From the NCBI GenBank assembly GCA_038496445.1, contig JALMLS010000418.1:186001-250000 (forward strand): a stretch of 64,000 nt of DNA. The letters run 5' to 3'. This DNA is from Trichosphaerium sp. ATCC 40318. Taxonomy: Eukaryota > Discosea > Flabellinia > Trichosidae. The notes under the pieces are model-generated. The model had not been told where the DNA came from, made no database searches, and was given only the letters and a program-made list of their open reading frames with translations. A program made the translations under genes and the position numbers. This document shows positions 36,808 to 48,603 of the stretch, piece by piece (the stretch's first letter is position 1; each line of letters opens with the position of its first letter).

Positions 36808-37023
36808 AAAAAGTGTTTTCTTCAAGCTTTTTTTTTGAATTCTCCCAAAAGCTTCACGCCATGTAAATAAAATTTAGCATCAATATTTTCCTACACTTGA
36901 CTGAAGACTTGATTATCTCCTCAAGCCTTTTCATGTATACTATTGATGCACGAACTGAAAAACAAAAAAAAAGAGTCATCGAATTTTAAACATGTCTACT
37001 TAGTTTATTTCCTTTTCTTTTTA

Positions 37024-38764
37024 TCAATGCTCATGGTCGTGGTCATGATCGTGATCGTGTTCATGTGAATGTGGTAGAGATGCGCGCAAGACTGCTGCAA
37101 CTACTACACCTAATAACAAACATACAGCTTTAAGAGAAATCCATGTACTGTATCGAGAAAACTCGTGTATCAAAATCTCATGAATTGCAATAAAAACAAA
37201 GACGCCTATGTAGAAGAGTGATCACGTGCATGACGAATTTTTTTTACGTACCTACTGCTATTGCGTTGACTATTGTTGTGAAAACAATTGATACTTCTGC
37301 ACTGAGTAGAATACCAACACCAACACCAACTAATCAGCTGTTAGTGCAAAAATAAAAACAAAAAAAAGTTGAAAAATATTTGATTCGTACTTGGTGTAGA
37401 TACAACAAATATCAGGATAAAGCTCCATATGCATATTTTAGATGTTGATGACCTATATAAAAGTTAGAATTAGACGCACGTGAAGAAAGATAAGCGGGAT
37501 TTAGGTCCCAAAACAAAAAAAAGGCGTACGGTAATTTTAACATTATGATACCAAAAGTTAGAGCTTCAGCCCATTTATGGGCAACTATGGCGAACCCAAT
37601 CGACATAACCTCCTCTAATAGAAATTGTATACCTTGTGTTTTAAAAACCGTCAATCACTACAACGAAAAACATCCTTGTAAGTTACCTATGATGAGACCA
37701 TCCATAAAACCATGTAAAAATAATGAACCTAAGAGAGCCAAAGAACCAATAACAGACGTCTTATTCTGTCTTGATTTTTTCACCTCAATGGCCTCATCAT
37801 TCTCCTACAGATTAACATAAGTACTTGTACTATAACCCCTTGCTTCTGAGCTTCACCATCACCTTTATTTTCCAAAAAGATGAAAAAGTGTTGGAAACTT
37901 CGTTTCAAAAAAAATGAAGAAAATTTGACGTACCCCGTCTTCTAAACTCACTAGAGACAATGTCATACTTCTTTCGTCCAATTCCATATTTCTTCCAGGT
38001 CCGTGACTGTGTCCGTGTCCTCCCTATCACGTGATTTTCAATACGTCAACCGACGTGGCATTTTTTTTCGAAAGAAAAGAAAATCAAAAAAAACCAACGT
38101 TACACGTACAGCCCAGCGTGGGGTTACTGATGTGACGACTAATAATAGAACGTATGATGCAAGTGCAATAAAAAACCCAAGCGGAAACTCGTTATAAAGT
38201 CCATCCTCTAAACAACAAAAACTCAACAAAAAATCCCCACAAATCTGACTTATTTCAAAACGGTTTTTTAAATCAAAGGTCTGAAGGTGTTACCTAGAGG
38301 TTCTTTGAGTAGAAATAGCTCTGGAAGTAAGTTGATAAATGCTATGCCAAGGAATACACCGCCACCGAAGGTCTGTTTGAGATGTCAACAAGTCAAAAAA
38401 ACCTAACAAAAAAGGTACAAAAAAAACGTGTGAAAAAAAATAAAAAAGGATGTTGATGAAAACTCTCCAATCCATTTGAAATTGCAAGTGAAAGGTCGAG
38501 GTGTATTATATGATATGAGTATACTCGTGTACGTTACCTTAGCAAGGCCCAACCAATTGTAGAACCGTGGTTGTTTTAGAATAAACGGAATACCTGTAAA
38601 AAGACCTGCAATCGCTAGAGTGAGGAATAGAAAGCCAATTTTCCATGGTAAAACGCCGTCTTCTCTTTAATTTTGTTTTATTAAACAGTTATGCGTTAAA
38701 TAGCGTACACAACGTTATCTGTAGGCGCCCCTGTTGTATTTGTAGGGTCGTGTGCTTCCATCAT
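37024..38764 (-). CDS. ZIP (SLC39) family metal-ion transporter
   Basis: ZIP proteins import zinc, iron or manganese into the cytosol. The start MMEAHDPTNTTGAPT (38764) is followed across a GTACGC intron by TM1 VLPWKIGFLFLTLAIAG, and TM2 TFGGGVFLGIAFINLLPELF. After the loop comes the family signature HKWAEALTFGIIML (TM4, metal-site His and Glu), then GVGVLLSAEV and a last TM, ISLKAVCLLLGVVVAAVL. The C-terminus is a His/Asp run (HEHDHDHDHDHEH) just before TGA 37024-37026, probably a metal-sensing or metal-capturing tail; most ZIPs carry the His cluster in the TM3-TM4 loop instead. Seven or so short introns. It is convergent with TSR1, 216 bp away. Metal specificity cannot be told. Confidence 0.87.
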
Positions 38765-39301
38765 TGTGTTTTGTTCGCGAGTTGATTTGACAGCGGAAGA
38801 AAAAGCGCCCGTGTTATCTTATTGTTCTGAATCATTCTAATAGCAAGACATGTGTCACCTAAGGAAAATTCCGTCGTTACAGCGGTAATAACCGAGGTCA
38901 GTGTACATTACGCGTAGAAATCACGTTTTGAGCGAATAACACTATGTTCCGTTCTTCCGTGTTGTTTATGGCGTGCCCTGCTAGAACCCTGGAAAATTAC
39001 ACATAGCTTTCGTTCGGTTTACAATATTGTTCTCCCAGTAGGCGATAAGGTTCTATTGGCATCACTGCGTACGTTCTAGCGTAAACAAAGGTATTTGAAG
39101 ACTTTAATCGCTTCAAATTTCTGTCGATTCGGCTTTACTTGCGTAGCTGAAATGCTAAAGGTGTATCGAAATTTACTTTATTTTGCAAAGTCTGCTTTGG
39201 GGAGAATCTCAAAGAGTGAGTTTCTCCTTCTATTTTACATGAACGTTAGTTACAGTACGCTAAACTAAACCCCTACAGAGAGAGGTTGAAGTCTAAGTAT
39301 T
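38765..39301. other. spacer between the ZIP and kinesin genes
   Basis: This is about 540 bp upstream of the ZIP start and downstream of the kinesin stop. Small plus-strand open pieces exist (ATG 38944, MFRSSVLFMACPARTLEN; ATG near 39159, MLKVYRNLLYFAKSALGR, which can splice to 39285). They could belong to a very small mitochondrial protein, but no complete structure with a recognisable family emerges. I leave it uncalled. Confidence 0.35.
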
Positions 39302-42300
39302 TTAAACGAATTTAGATGGTGTAGTGACATGTGGTTGTCTCAAAAAAGACTTCCTTCTACGGCCTTCGCGAAGTTTCGCAATCAACTCTTCATCAGGTGG
39401 ACCACTTGCACTCACAGAGCTAGGTGGTCTAAACTGAGGTCTGACAGTATTGTTGACAGAGTTCTCCTTGTCTTGAGGCGATGGGGATGTTTTAACTTTC
39501 CATACTTTCGTCCTGAACGCGCCGGTAAGTTTGAAGAAAGATTGATAACTCAGAAGAGTTTTTGTCTTACTTTGGTGTCTTCCTGCCTGGCGTGTATTTT
39601 CCTGGGGTGTGCTTCTTTGGTGTTCTATACCTTCTCTCAGGCGTACGCATATTAGAAAGTGCGGTGGATTTCCTGTAGGTACGAGACTTTGGCGTCCTTG
39701 GAGATGACACTATAGAAAAAAAAGTAAGCGTAAATGTACCAAGCCAAATCGCTTTGTACCAGCAGCCGAACTATAGCGACCACGACGAACAGGAGTTTTT
39801 GGACCTTCTGTTCTAGAAGATTGTGTCCTAGGTGCATATCGCGATATAGTATTGCGTTGCTTTGGAGACCTACGAGTCAACGGTTTACGAACTGATTGAG
39901 ACCTGCTTGGTAAATTGCTTCTTGTTCTAAGCAGAAACTCCAGTTAATAAAGAGCCTGGGCAAGTTATATGGATAAAGCGTACGCTGGTCTACCCTTTCG
40001 CATACGTCCAGGTGTGCCACGAGAAGAGCCATATCTTTGTAGAGGGCGAGTGGTTTTGACACGTTGAGTATGTGGTCTCTGAATTGCAGGCCTGCGAGCG
40101 ATAGTGCGAGGCTTTGTGCGTTGTACACGTTGTACTGTGCGACGCTTTGGTGTTAGGTGTGTAGATCTCTGGCTGCGCAATGGGGAATCAATTGGGCGCG
40201 CAGTACGGGGTTTAGGGATCTACAAGATGGTTAGACCGAAAGGAAACAATCAAAAAAAAAAAAAAGAGATATCGTACGGAAGCTCTCTTTGGCGTGCGGA
40301 TAACAGGCATTGGCTTTTTGAATGAAGAAAAGTTCTCCTTGTCACCTGCATCGAGGCCATCCAATAAAAATGGTGCACCATGCTTATCAGCAAGTGGAGC
40401 ACTTAGCAAATAGTTTTCTGTAATATAAAAGGTAAGTACAAAACAACTCGACAAATAATAAAAAACAGTCAAAAGATGGTTCCCTTTGACAGTTATGAAC
40501 AGATTTTTTAGCGTTCGCTTATCCAAAGTACTATGGTGATTTGTAGAAGGCTCGAAATTCGGTTTTGTTTACGAAAAGGGTCTCAGAACCACGTGTACCT
40601 TTAAGGAGTAAAAGAAGTTCAAAGGTTTCAATTTGTAGTTGTTGTACAGAGATATCTCCACAGAGAGTATGTATTGTACTAGTATGCTCGAAAATTTCAT
40701 CAATAAGAACTTGTCTATGTGTTGCTCCCGAAACAGTATTCGCTTCTTGCAGGATAGATGCCAGATTTTGTTCTGCGAAAAAAATAAGAATTTGACTGGG
40801 TTTGACACTTGACATGTTGAGGTTTTCTTGGCGTACCGTATTGACCAAGTTTGTTGTTTATAGTATGAAGTTTGCGCACAATAGTCTTTTGCTCGTTTTC
40901 CAATGCAGAAGCCTAAAAATAAGCAGTTAAAGCCAGAGATACATAAACAAAAGATAAAACATACCAAAGCTTGTTCTCTCTTCATCTTTGAAGGTGTCCT
41001 TGCATTTGCGCGTGTATTGATGCCACTAAAAAAATTTGTCAGACAATGGAGTAATTATAAAGCAGGTAAGACATTACATTGTGTTACACTGAGACATTTT
41101 TTGCTTCAGTGATTCGATAGAATTCGATAAGTCATCAAGGCTTTCTTCCGTTGTTTCGATCTCTTGTGCAATGTCGTCAATCTTCTTTCTGACGCGTCTA
41201 ACAACTAGCCAAATGTGAGCAACGATCAAATGATGTGAAATATTCCTACTTCCTGCGTCTTTACTCGCTTGAGCCTTGTTTTCTTTGCCTAAGAGATTAT
41301 GTTAAACACGTGATAAATACACGTTTTTTTTTGGCTTTCTTACTTTTTGTATGCCATTCTTGTTCCTTAGATTCCAAGTCTGCTACCTTGGCTTGAAGAG
41401 CTTTTATAATCTTAACATAATCTGCTATGTGTGTTTCTACGGATAAGACATTCTTCGATACCTAACAAAACTTAAAAAAAATCACTTTTTTTTTTATAAC
41501 TAACCTTGCAACGAATGTTCTTTGCTCTATTTGCGTAAACAAGCGTATTTTGTGTATCTTCATATGTAACAGATGTTGGTGCTACAGCAGCAATCATAAC
41601 AGTCTTACAGTTACCACCCAAAGAATCCTTTTGTAAAGTCAACAAAAGTGTTTTTTTTGGTTTGCATTAAAAATTGTTGGTGCAACTAAGTACCTTCAGC
41701 AGACGCGTTAATTTTGAGTCACGATATGGCACATATTTTCCTTCCTTGTAATCTTGACCCAAGGCGTTGATACAGTTACCCAAAGCCAATAACGATCGGT
41801 TAATATTAGCTCCTTCAATGAGCCTTTTGCCGGTATTCTACAAGACGCAACAATCAATAAAAAGCTTTCTGCGTAAGTTGCATCTACTCATACGTACCTT
41901 TGTGCGCTTTGCACGTTCTGATCCAGCAAGATCGATTAAACTTAGTGTAGCTGTTTTAATATCAGTCTGTAGACCGCGAGCGCGTGGTTTCTGACGGATT
42001 TCAATACGGAATACAGCGTGAGATCGAGAGGATTGCTTATTAACATCAGTAGGCGATTGTGAGCGACGTTCATTTCCTTCTTGAAGTAACTCGAGAACCT
42101 AAAAACGAATGAGTCTACAAATCGCTATTACTGGCCTAAAAGAAGGTACATACGCTTTCAGCTGACTCTGGAGTATGAGAAGATAGTCCTGAGATGACTG
42201 AACCTTTAACTGAGTCTTCTCTCAAAGCTAAGTTCGCCGAATCTGAAAAGGAAAAAAAGTCAGACAGATTTGTTGGTACAAGTCATTTATAACACCCACC

Positions 42301-42969
42301 TGGTACTAGTAAGTCGCGAATGGTTTCATTGTAGACCTCTAAATAAGACATTTTCCAAGTCAATTCGACATCTTCTTGTAGAGCTTCGATTTTGGTAAAG
42401 AGATCGCGCATTGCTAATACCATTACGCCAGGTTGTTCTTTGGATCCAATCATTGTGTGGGTTTTACCGGCACCTGTCAAATAACGGTTATTTCGTAGAT
42501 ATCAGGCTTGTAGTGTGCCTGTTGCTCCGTATGCAAAACAAGTGCAGTTAAAGCCCGCTAGTACTTCATCGATAAGAATCTTTGTTGTATGCGTGTATAC
42601 TTCGTCTTGAGTTGAAGTAGCGCCAAACACGCGATCGTACGCAAAATGTTTATTAGATTCTCGACGAGACGATCCAATAGTTTTAGGAGCGCTACGTAAT
42701 GTTAACAGACATTGTACTAACAACGCTTACGCTGATTCCAATGTTGTTGGATTCAAAATCAACATGTGCTCGTCTACGACGCGTAATATCGGTGTCCTAG
42801 CGCCTTGTTTTTCTCTCGTTGTCTCAGGGCGCACTCTAACCACTACTGTTACAAAACGACTTTTTTAAAAAACCCGCGCTAGGTTTACAGGCGTATGTGC
42901 GTACCTGACGCATACAATCAAGTTTGGATTGTTGCCTTTTGATTTTCTATCATTTGCAGCTCCAGACAT
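39302..42969 (-). CDS. kinesin-8 family motor (KIF18/19-like)
   Basis: The motor domain is N-terminal. The start [12 protein letters not shown] (42969) leads into [41 protein letters not shown], then [12 protein letters not shown] joined across an intron to AGKTHTMIG (P-loop GATGAGKT), [28 protein letters not shown], then [12 protein letters not shown]-type switch I and [11 protein letters not shown]-type switch II on the minus strand near 41900-42060. The neck and coiled coil follow. The tail is long, basic and rich in TP/SP motifs ([22 protein letters not shown]), ending [10 protein letters not shown]. Kinesin-8 motors walk to microtubule plus ends and limit their length. The basic TP-rich tail suggests microtubule binding and CDK control. 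VVDEHMLI and [10 protein letters not shown] spacing favour kinesin-8 over other classes. Confidence 0.9.
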
Positions 42970-43322
42970 TGTTGAGGTATGTAGCAGTACCTATAGTGGA
43001 GCGTGAAAGCAGACGTGCTGTCTTTAGTGTGGTTTGTTAGATTACCGTTAAACGTAACAACAAAAATTTGGCGGTATGTCGTGACAAGCTTAAAGCAAGT
43101 GTGAACAACATTAACTAGTCTCAAACAACTACACTATGTACTAAAGGCCATACGAGATTGTCACGTGCCAAGTGTATGTCAGTTCACTGTTTTTTTCAGT
43201 ACACTGAAGCAAATCTTGAGTACGTAATAATATGGAATACCTTTGTGAAATGCGTGTAAAATTGTGGTGTTTTAAGTCAGTTTTCTGCTGTAAAAGTAAT
43301 TTAACACAACCGTATTACCGCA
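42970..43322. promoter_or_regulatory. divergent promoter kinesin-8 / PDCD5
   Basis: 353 bp lie between the two starts. It contains one CACGTG (about 43163). No coding exon was found. Confidence 0.45.
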
Positions 43323-43962
43323 ATGGTACGTAAATTGTCTATTAATATTACCACTGATTACGTACAGCAAGGACAAGCACAACAAAGACAACAAGCCGAA
43401 AAACAGCGGTATGATGTTTAATATCGTACTAGAATAATGAATAACGCGTGTACAATAGAAAGGAACAAGAAATGCGTAAAAAGCAGATTCTTGAACAAAT
43501 TCTTGATGCTGGGGCTCGTGAACGATGTAAAAAAATCACTGCGATTATTATAAACTAATTTTAAAAATAGTGGACCGCATTGGGTTAGTACGAAAAGAAA
43601 AAGCAAAAGCCGTTGGTGATATGATTATTAACGTACGTAATTTCCATCTAAACGATCAGTTAAGGGAAAATCTCGTACTATAAATTTGTCACTCATTAAC
43701 GCTTATTTAGGCTTTCCAAACGAAGAGGTACGTAGTATAGGTATTCAAAAGGAATACGCTAACATAACATGGGTTAACTGGGAAAGTAAATGAACAAATG
43801 GTAATCCAAATGCTTCAACAGCTCGATGGACAGACACAAAAAACGTCTGTAAAGGTACCTACCATCAGTGTCATAAGTAACACCATGTTGACAAGAAAAA
43901 ACTTGTAGATACAATCCCGTAGTATGATGGATGATGACGACTTTGATCCTGATGATTTTTAA
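43323..43962 (+). CDS. PDCD5: PDCD5 (TFAR19) family DNA-binding protein
   Basis: Exons are 43323-43408, 43459-43526, 43571-43632, 43711-43727 (17 nt), about 43788-43854 and 43910-43962. The start MVRKLSINITT is atypical, but the core is clear: QQAEKQRKEQEMRKKQILEQ, ILDAGARERLDRIGL, VRKEKAKAVGDMIINAFQ, KVNEQMVIQMLQQLDGQTQ, and an acidic tail MMDDDDFDPDDF. The family has a triple-helix core conserved from archaea to humans; in animals it promotes apoptosis and helps the TRiC chaperonin. Odd point: the intron after the 17-nt microexon can only be joined in frame with a GG rather than AG acceptor (before 43788), or one base is miscalled. The remaining junctions are standard. Confidence 0.88.
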
Positions 43963-44129
43963 AATCTACAAGTAAAAAAAGTATTATACGCGTAGATGAC
44001 GCGTGTATGTATCAAATATAGTATTTGAGCATATGAAGTTTCTTGAACTGTATGCAAGACTATCTATTTGTTAGTTTATTTGGTGAGCTAAAAGGATAGC
44101 TACAAGGCTCATGCTTCGCTACCCTACGG

Positions 44130-44185
44130 CGTCCTTGCCTTTGTCGTTTCTGAGCGTGTTTGTTTTTGAGCTTATTGGCACGATC
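44130..44185 (-). repeat. decayed fragment of the duplicated two-exon gene (3' end)
   Basis: On the minus strand this reads NKLKNKHAQKRQRQGRR, matching the C-terminal NKFKNKHAQKR of the two full copies; the DNA is also clearly similar. It is in the same orientation as, and about 130 bp downstream of, the copy ending at 44319. No other part of the gene is recognisable around it. Confidence 0.6.
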
Positions 44186-44318
44186 TCTGTACATCAAGTT
44201 GACGATAATCTACCGTACTACTTTTTCGGCTTAAACCAAGAAATCTAAATTATGTGCAGTTGGTGTTTATTTTTTTGTCAGAAATACATGTTACAAGGTT
44301 GTTGTATCCGAGATTTTG

Positions 44319-45001
44319 TTATCCTTGATTACTCTTAACAGCACGTTCTTGTCGTTTTTGAGCGTGCTTGTTTTTGAATTTGTTTGCATGTCTTTGAGGC
44401 CTACCCCTTTTAGCACATTGGCTTCGTTTTGAATCCCTCTGTTCTTTACGTTCTTGTCTTTTTTTGATACGAAATGCCTTTTGTTCCTCCATTGCATTGA
44501 TCACTTGTTGAACGTCACCTGAGAAGCCGACTTTGATCATTGTGTTGAAGCAAGGTCTCCATCTCTTGTATCCTTCAGATTGAAGTTGTAGTATTGCTTT
44601 GATCCACTGTTCTTGTTGATCCAACGGGACACGTTTCAAGAATCTCGGACATTTCTTGATTGTGTTGACAAGACCCGCGTTGTCTTCAGAATCCACGTTT
44701 TCGCTAGAATCTGTGTCGATGTCGCTTGATTCTGTACTGTTATTCTCCATGCTTTCGCTTGATTCTATGTCGTCTTGTTGTTCAGTTGAAGGTTTATCCG
44801 ATGCCTGTGTATGTGTTAGAGATCTCATTGTTACAATAGGTAATGTGGTTTAGGGTGTACGTTTTGTATTGATACTGGACCGACTTGAACACCACAATTG
44901 AGAATGTTGTTGAGTGTTGATGAAATTTGTTCTTGTTCAATGTCAAACTGGATTGTGACACGGACTGGTGAAGTAGTTGATGTTTGTGGTTGTTGAGTCA
45001 T
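44319..45001 (-). CDS. unknown two-exon gene, inverted-repeat copy A
   Basis: Exon 1 is 45001-44861 and exon 2 is 44804-44319; about 208 residues. It starts MTQQPQTSTTSPVRVTIQF, then an acidic Ser/Thr-rich region (ESSESMENNSTESSDID), a compact block (KCPRFLKRVPLDQQEQWIKA, SEGYKRWRPC, VGFSGDVQQVINAMEEQ) and a strongly basic C-terminus (QRHANKFKNKHAQKRQ). The start is set by comparison with copy B, whose upstream frame is closed, so the longer frame reaching back to 45082 is not used. The intron position is identical in both copies. The basic tail suggests nucleic-acid binding. I recognise no family; no transposase, reverse transcriptase or capsid motif is visible. Confidence 0.75.
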
Positions 45002-45266
45002 TGTTGTTTCTTTATTCGCGTTTAGGTAAGCCACGTTGTTATGTGTGTTGGTTGTTATGAAATATGATTTCATGTTGAACAAAAACAGTTCAGTGAATAC
45101 AATTAATATTCTTTACTCACTTTTAAACAACCACCAACCAAGTTTCTACACTGGCTCTATCATTAATGCGTACGTTTTCCGGATAGGAGATTCTTTCGAG
45201 CTCATAATAATGGGATCACTGTGGGGTGAGATTCAACAAACTTAAATAACGACTCAACAGAAATCC
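44325..45266. repeat. inverted duplication, left arm
   Basis: This segment matches 57245-58205 in reverse complement. It includes the gene body, its intron and about 265 bp of 5' flank (for example ATAATGGGATCACTGTGGGG). The non-coding 5' flank is at least as similar as the coding part, which points to recent DNA-level duplication or gene conversion. No terminal repeats or target duplication were seen at the ends. Confidence 0.8.
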
Positions 45267-45816
45267 ATACTGGCTTGCTATAAATCTCTTTGATTGTAAA
45301 GAGCCAGGCTGAAATGTTAAAACTGCGCCTGAGATTCAGGCCTTTGCGGCAGACTGCAACCGAGAAATTAACACGCGCGACTCTACTGTTAATTCAACTT
45401 GGCTAGACGCCGTATAATTCTAGTTGGTGATTGGAAAACCAGGAACCAGTTAACTAAAAAACAAGTCGAGCTTACCAAGCAGGGAGAAAGGTAGTATCAA
45501 CTTTTTTAAATGCATTTTAAAGTAGAGTGTACAAATAGAACTAGCTCATTTTATAGCTGGATACTCACTCCTACAAAAACAGAATCAACTTTAACGCAGT
45601 ATATACTTATCACGTGATATCCCGTTAGTGATATAAAGCGTGTCTTTGTCAATGCATTCAAATTTTTTATAGTTCACTATGTTAGCCTGTAGGTTGTTTA
45701 CTAACCTCTTTAAAACGGACGGTTACGCTTGGATAAAACGACCTGGTGTGACTTATTTACTCTATAAGTGATGGTCGTTTTACGTTAAGTTTTAAAGTAC
45801 TAACGACTACGACACC
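45267..45816. other. spacer after the left repeat arm
   Basis: I see no coding exon or RNA gene in this ~550 bp. It contains one TATCACGTGATA palindrome (about 45609-45620) and probably the promoter of the next plus-strand gene. Confidence 0.4.
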
Positions 45817-47411
45817 ATGTCCACTAATCGATTGCGTGTTGAAATGACGAACAGCACTAAACAGAAACGTAAATCAGCAAAACAAACAGGAGCTAAAAGC
45901 GAAGAAAAGAAAAAAAAATCAGCAAAGCAAGCTCAGAAGAAAGAACTCAATGCAAGGGTAAAAAAGTTTGAAAATACGCGTATGCGGAGATCAGCTTACA
46001 TGTGCGGTTTATTTTCTTCTATTTGTGAGAGAATCGTTGCAGGTGAGTCGGAGTGTTATTTCGGGGAGCGTAAAGGCCCCTATTTGGTTTAATTAATTAA
46101 CATTTGTTTACTCCTGATAGAGTGGAACATATGGGTCTATTCTACTTCACCAGAGATTAACGATTGTTTTATTCAAGCGGTATTTCCAAGGCACGTGATT
46201 TCGAAGAGGTTTTTTTTTATTTGCGTGGTTACATTGTTTAACGTGTATTTAGATCTTATAAGCCGACTTGGGGAGAGGTACGTTGTTTTCTGTAAACACG
46301 ATTGGTAAAAAAAGACTACCATTCAATTGCTGTGATGAGTGGTTTCATGAATGAACCTTACCCGTACCCGTTAGTTATTTCAAGCATTAGCACATCAAAC
46401 GATAGCTACTTATGACAGCGAATACGATGCAGAGGCTGACTGCTTCTACTGGAAAGTACGACAAAAATCATCATCGAAATTGCGCTAATAGATGATTTTT
46501 TACTAGTTTGAACCTTTAGGTATCGACTCGTAACACGTGCTATTATTATTCAGTTTTTTTAACAAATGTTATTAATAGCCGACGATGTCATGAGAGTACC
46601 TTACGGATTTAATTTTCTTCCTGAGGTACGTACAGAATAGGTTAAAGAAACAAGTTATTTGACAAACACCTTAGGATTGGTCTGTAATTGATGCAGTACG
46701 ATTTGACTTTCGAGAGGCTTTGTAACACTGTTTGTTAAGGGTATAGCATTGAGTTATAAACCGCCATCCGACGTTTATCCTGTTGGGATTGATATATATT
46801 ATTTTGGGACTTACAGCTTTGATACAAGTGGGTGTTTCTTGCTTTTGTTGTCGATGTGTTAAATTTGTTTTAGCTGACGAGAAAAAAAGAATTGAAAAAT
46901 TTGAAGAGATACGCAATGACTTGGCAGGTAATACATAGTTTATGTCTTGACATGTTTACTAATAAATCACATAGAATGTTTTGCGAGATCAGTGGTAAAG
47001 TACACAAAAATAAATCCTCCAACGGCTCAGGAGATGGTAACTGTATGACACAATTTTCTTCAAAATGAGGTTTTTAAAGAAAAACAAAACTTCTTACGAA
47101 CTACTCTTGTAGAAAAAAATTGGAAGAGCTGGTATTCCTGCATTATATTTTGAATCACCTTGTTCGCTATCAAATGCAAAATGGCGTCAATGGGTATTTG
47201 TTTCAGAAGGTATGGCTAGTTTGTTTTGTATCAAATGATTGTTTTTGGTAAAAAAAGACACATAGGTTATTGCCTTGGTATTGGCACGTGTTTAGAGGCA
47301 GATGTTGAGAAAATTGTATTACCTGAAATGGAGCAAATGGTATTATCCTTTAGTACGAAATGTTACGTAGGACCAGACAAAGATGACGTAGACGACGAGA
47401 ACACTATTTAG
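45817..47411 (+). CDS. cysteine-rich membrane protein of unknown function
   Basis: The N-terminus is a strongly basic extension (MSTNRLRVEMTNSTKQ, many KK pairs). Then come RRSAYMCGLFSSICERIV and, in the second exon, EWNIWVYSTSPEINDCFIQ. A GC-AG intron (46191-46252) joins FPR to SYKPTWGE. Later exons give LLIADDVMRVPYGFNFLPE, DWSVIDAVRFDFREAL, a TM segment ILLGLIYIILGLTALIQVG followed by CFCCRCVKFVLADEKKRIE, then IPALYFESPCSLSNAKWRQW and an acidic end, PDKDDVDDENTI. The Cys cluster directly after the TM segment could be palmitoylated. I know no matching family. Junctions around 46260-46560 are uncertain, so the middle of the protein is tentative. Confidence 0.5.
46191..46252 (+). other. GC-AG intron starting GCACGTG
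   Basis: The donor is CCAAG|GCACGTGATT and the acceptor GTATTTAG|A. Joining gives FPRSYKPTWGE in phase 2. The unspliced frame also happens to stay open for a while, so this rests on the branch-like TTTAAC and the better downstream reading. Confidence 0.55.
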
Positions 47412-48603
47412 TTATACAAAGAAAGTCATTCCATCTTTACTGAATAAAATAAATAGACGTTAACCATGGAATATACCCTACTTATGATTAACAATACCTT
47501 CAGATACTTATTTGTTCCTATTTCATTGTGTTATGAACCAGTCATTCTGGTAACCTCAAAAATGAGGCAAATTTCTTGCCTACAAAAAAGATAGAAAATT
47601 CACAAGTGGTTCAGCGAACTTGTCATGTCTAGACTCCTGTTTACACTTTGATATTATAGTGTATGTACCAGTATTTCTAATTGTTCTAGGTGAAGGTTTA
47701 GAATTACACTTTGTAAAACAACGAGAGTTCTTGTAGAGCTTGTTTATAGCTCTGTGCTGCATCCACAATAATTTCTATTTGCATTTTATACCTTTCTTAA
47801 CTTGTTTGCGCGTGTCTTATTACTGGATGAGTAACATGGTGCATCAAACAACATTGATTCTATTTCAGCTACAGATGTGGTATGCTTTGGATCCATCACT
47901 TCGACGGAATCTGAGGAAACCCACTAAAAAACTAAGAAAAATACAAAAAAATACAAGGGATAATCCACGGATGTGCTGCATTGTCACTGTTGTTGGTAAG
48001 TTACGTTGGTACATCGGAAATCAACTTTACCTTCAACATGCCTTTGACTCTAAGCAACGCGCATACAAAGAGAAACCCCTAAAATAACACAATTGTACTT
48101 CGGCCTGCATAGGCACCTTGAGAAAGTCTTGATGAATGTCACCAAGATGGACTTACCCACCCTCCTCTGTGCAAATGCACAGACTTCAACACCAACTGAC
48201 GCTACCACCAACTCATCATTTTTGTTGTCAACACTGTGAAGAACTATGTTTATGAGCCAGTACTAGCTGTAAGAATCCTTGGAGTAGCTGCAACTTTGTT
48301 GATAGTAAGTTAAAAGCTGTTATGAAGTACAAGTTAGGATTCAAGGCACGTGATCATCGAGAAATACATCTAAATCGTTACCTAGTAACCTAAAGAAAAT
48401 TATCCCTGTCTAGGAAGCCCTATGGAAGTGCACTACATATCTGCTTGAATCACATTGCGTGTCAAGCTGAAGCCAATCAAAATCTCACTTAACTTTTCGC
48501 TTAAGCTACTAAAAAAACCTCAACGGCCTGTCAAACTCTCTTAGTATTCTCCAAGCTCAACCACCTTTTGGTTATAGCATCTTACTATTTATAGCAATCA
48601 AGA
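47412..48603. other. 1.2-kb stretch with unresolved coding-like pieces
   Basis: Open plus-strand pieces occur at 47850-48087 (MWYALDPSLRRNLRK, then LRWYIGNQLYLQHAF) and 48200-48306 (VVNTVKNYVYEPVLAVRIL, then EALWKCTTYLLE after 48414). A possible GC intron begins AAG|GCACGTG at 48346 and ends CTAG at 48413. I could not connect these into a gene with a start, and no family is recognisable. This may be an eroded gene or an unusual small one. Confidence 0.3.

Noticed and set aside
39329-39655. 108-codon plus-strand open frame
   Set aside because: Antisense to the basic TP-rich kinesin tail, whose frame and stop are consistent with the motor gene.
40104-40325. Plus-strand open frame
   Set aside because: Antisense to the kinesin tail with the same compositional explanation.
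45609-45620. TCACGTGA palindrome as a yeast-type centromere element
   Set aside because: There is no adjacent AT-rich CDEII-like block with a CDEIII site, and the motif is common throughout the window.
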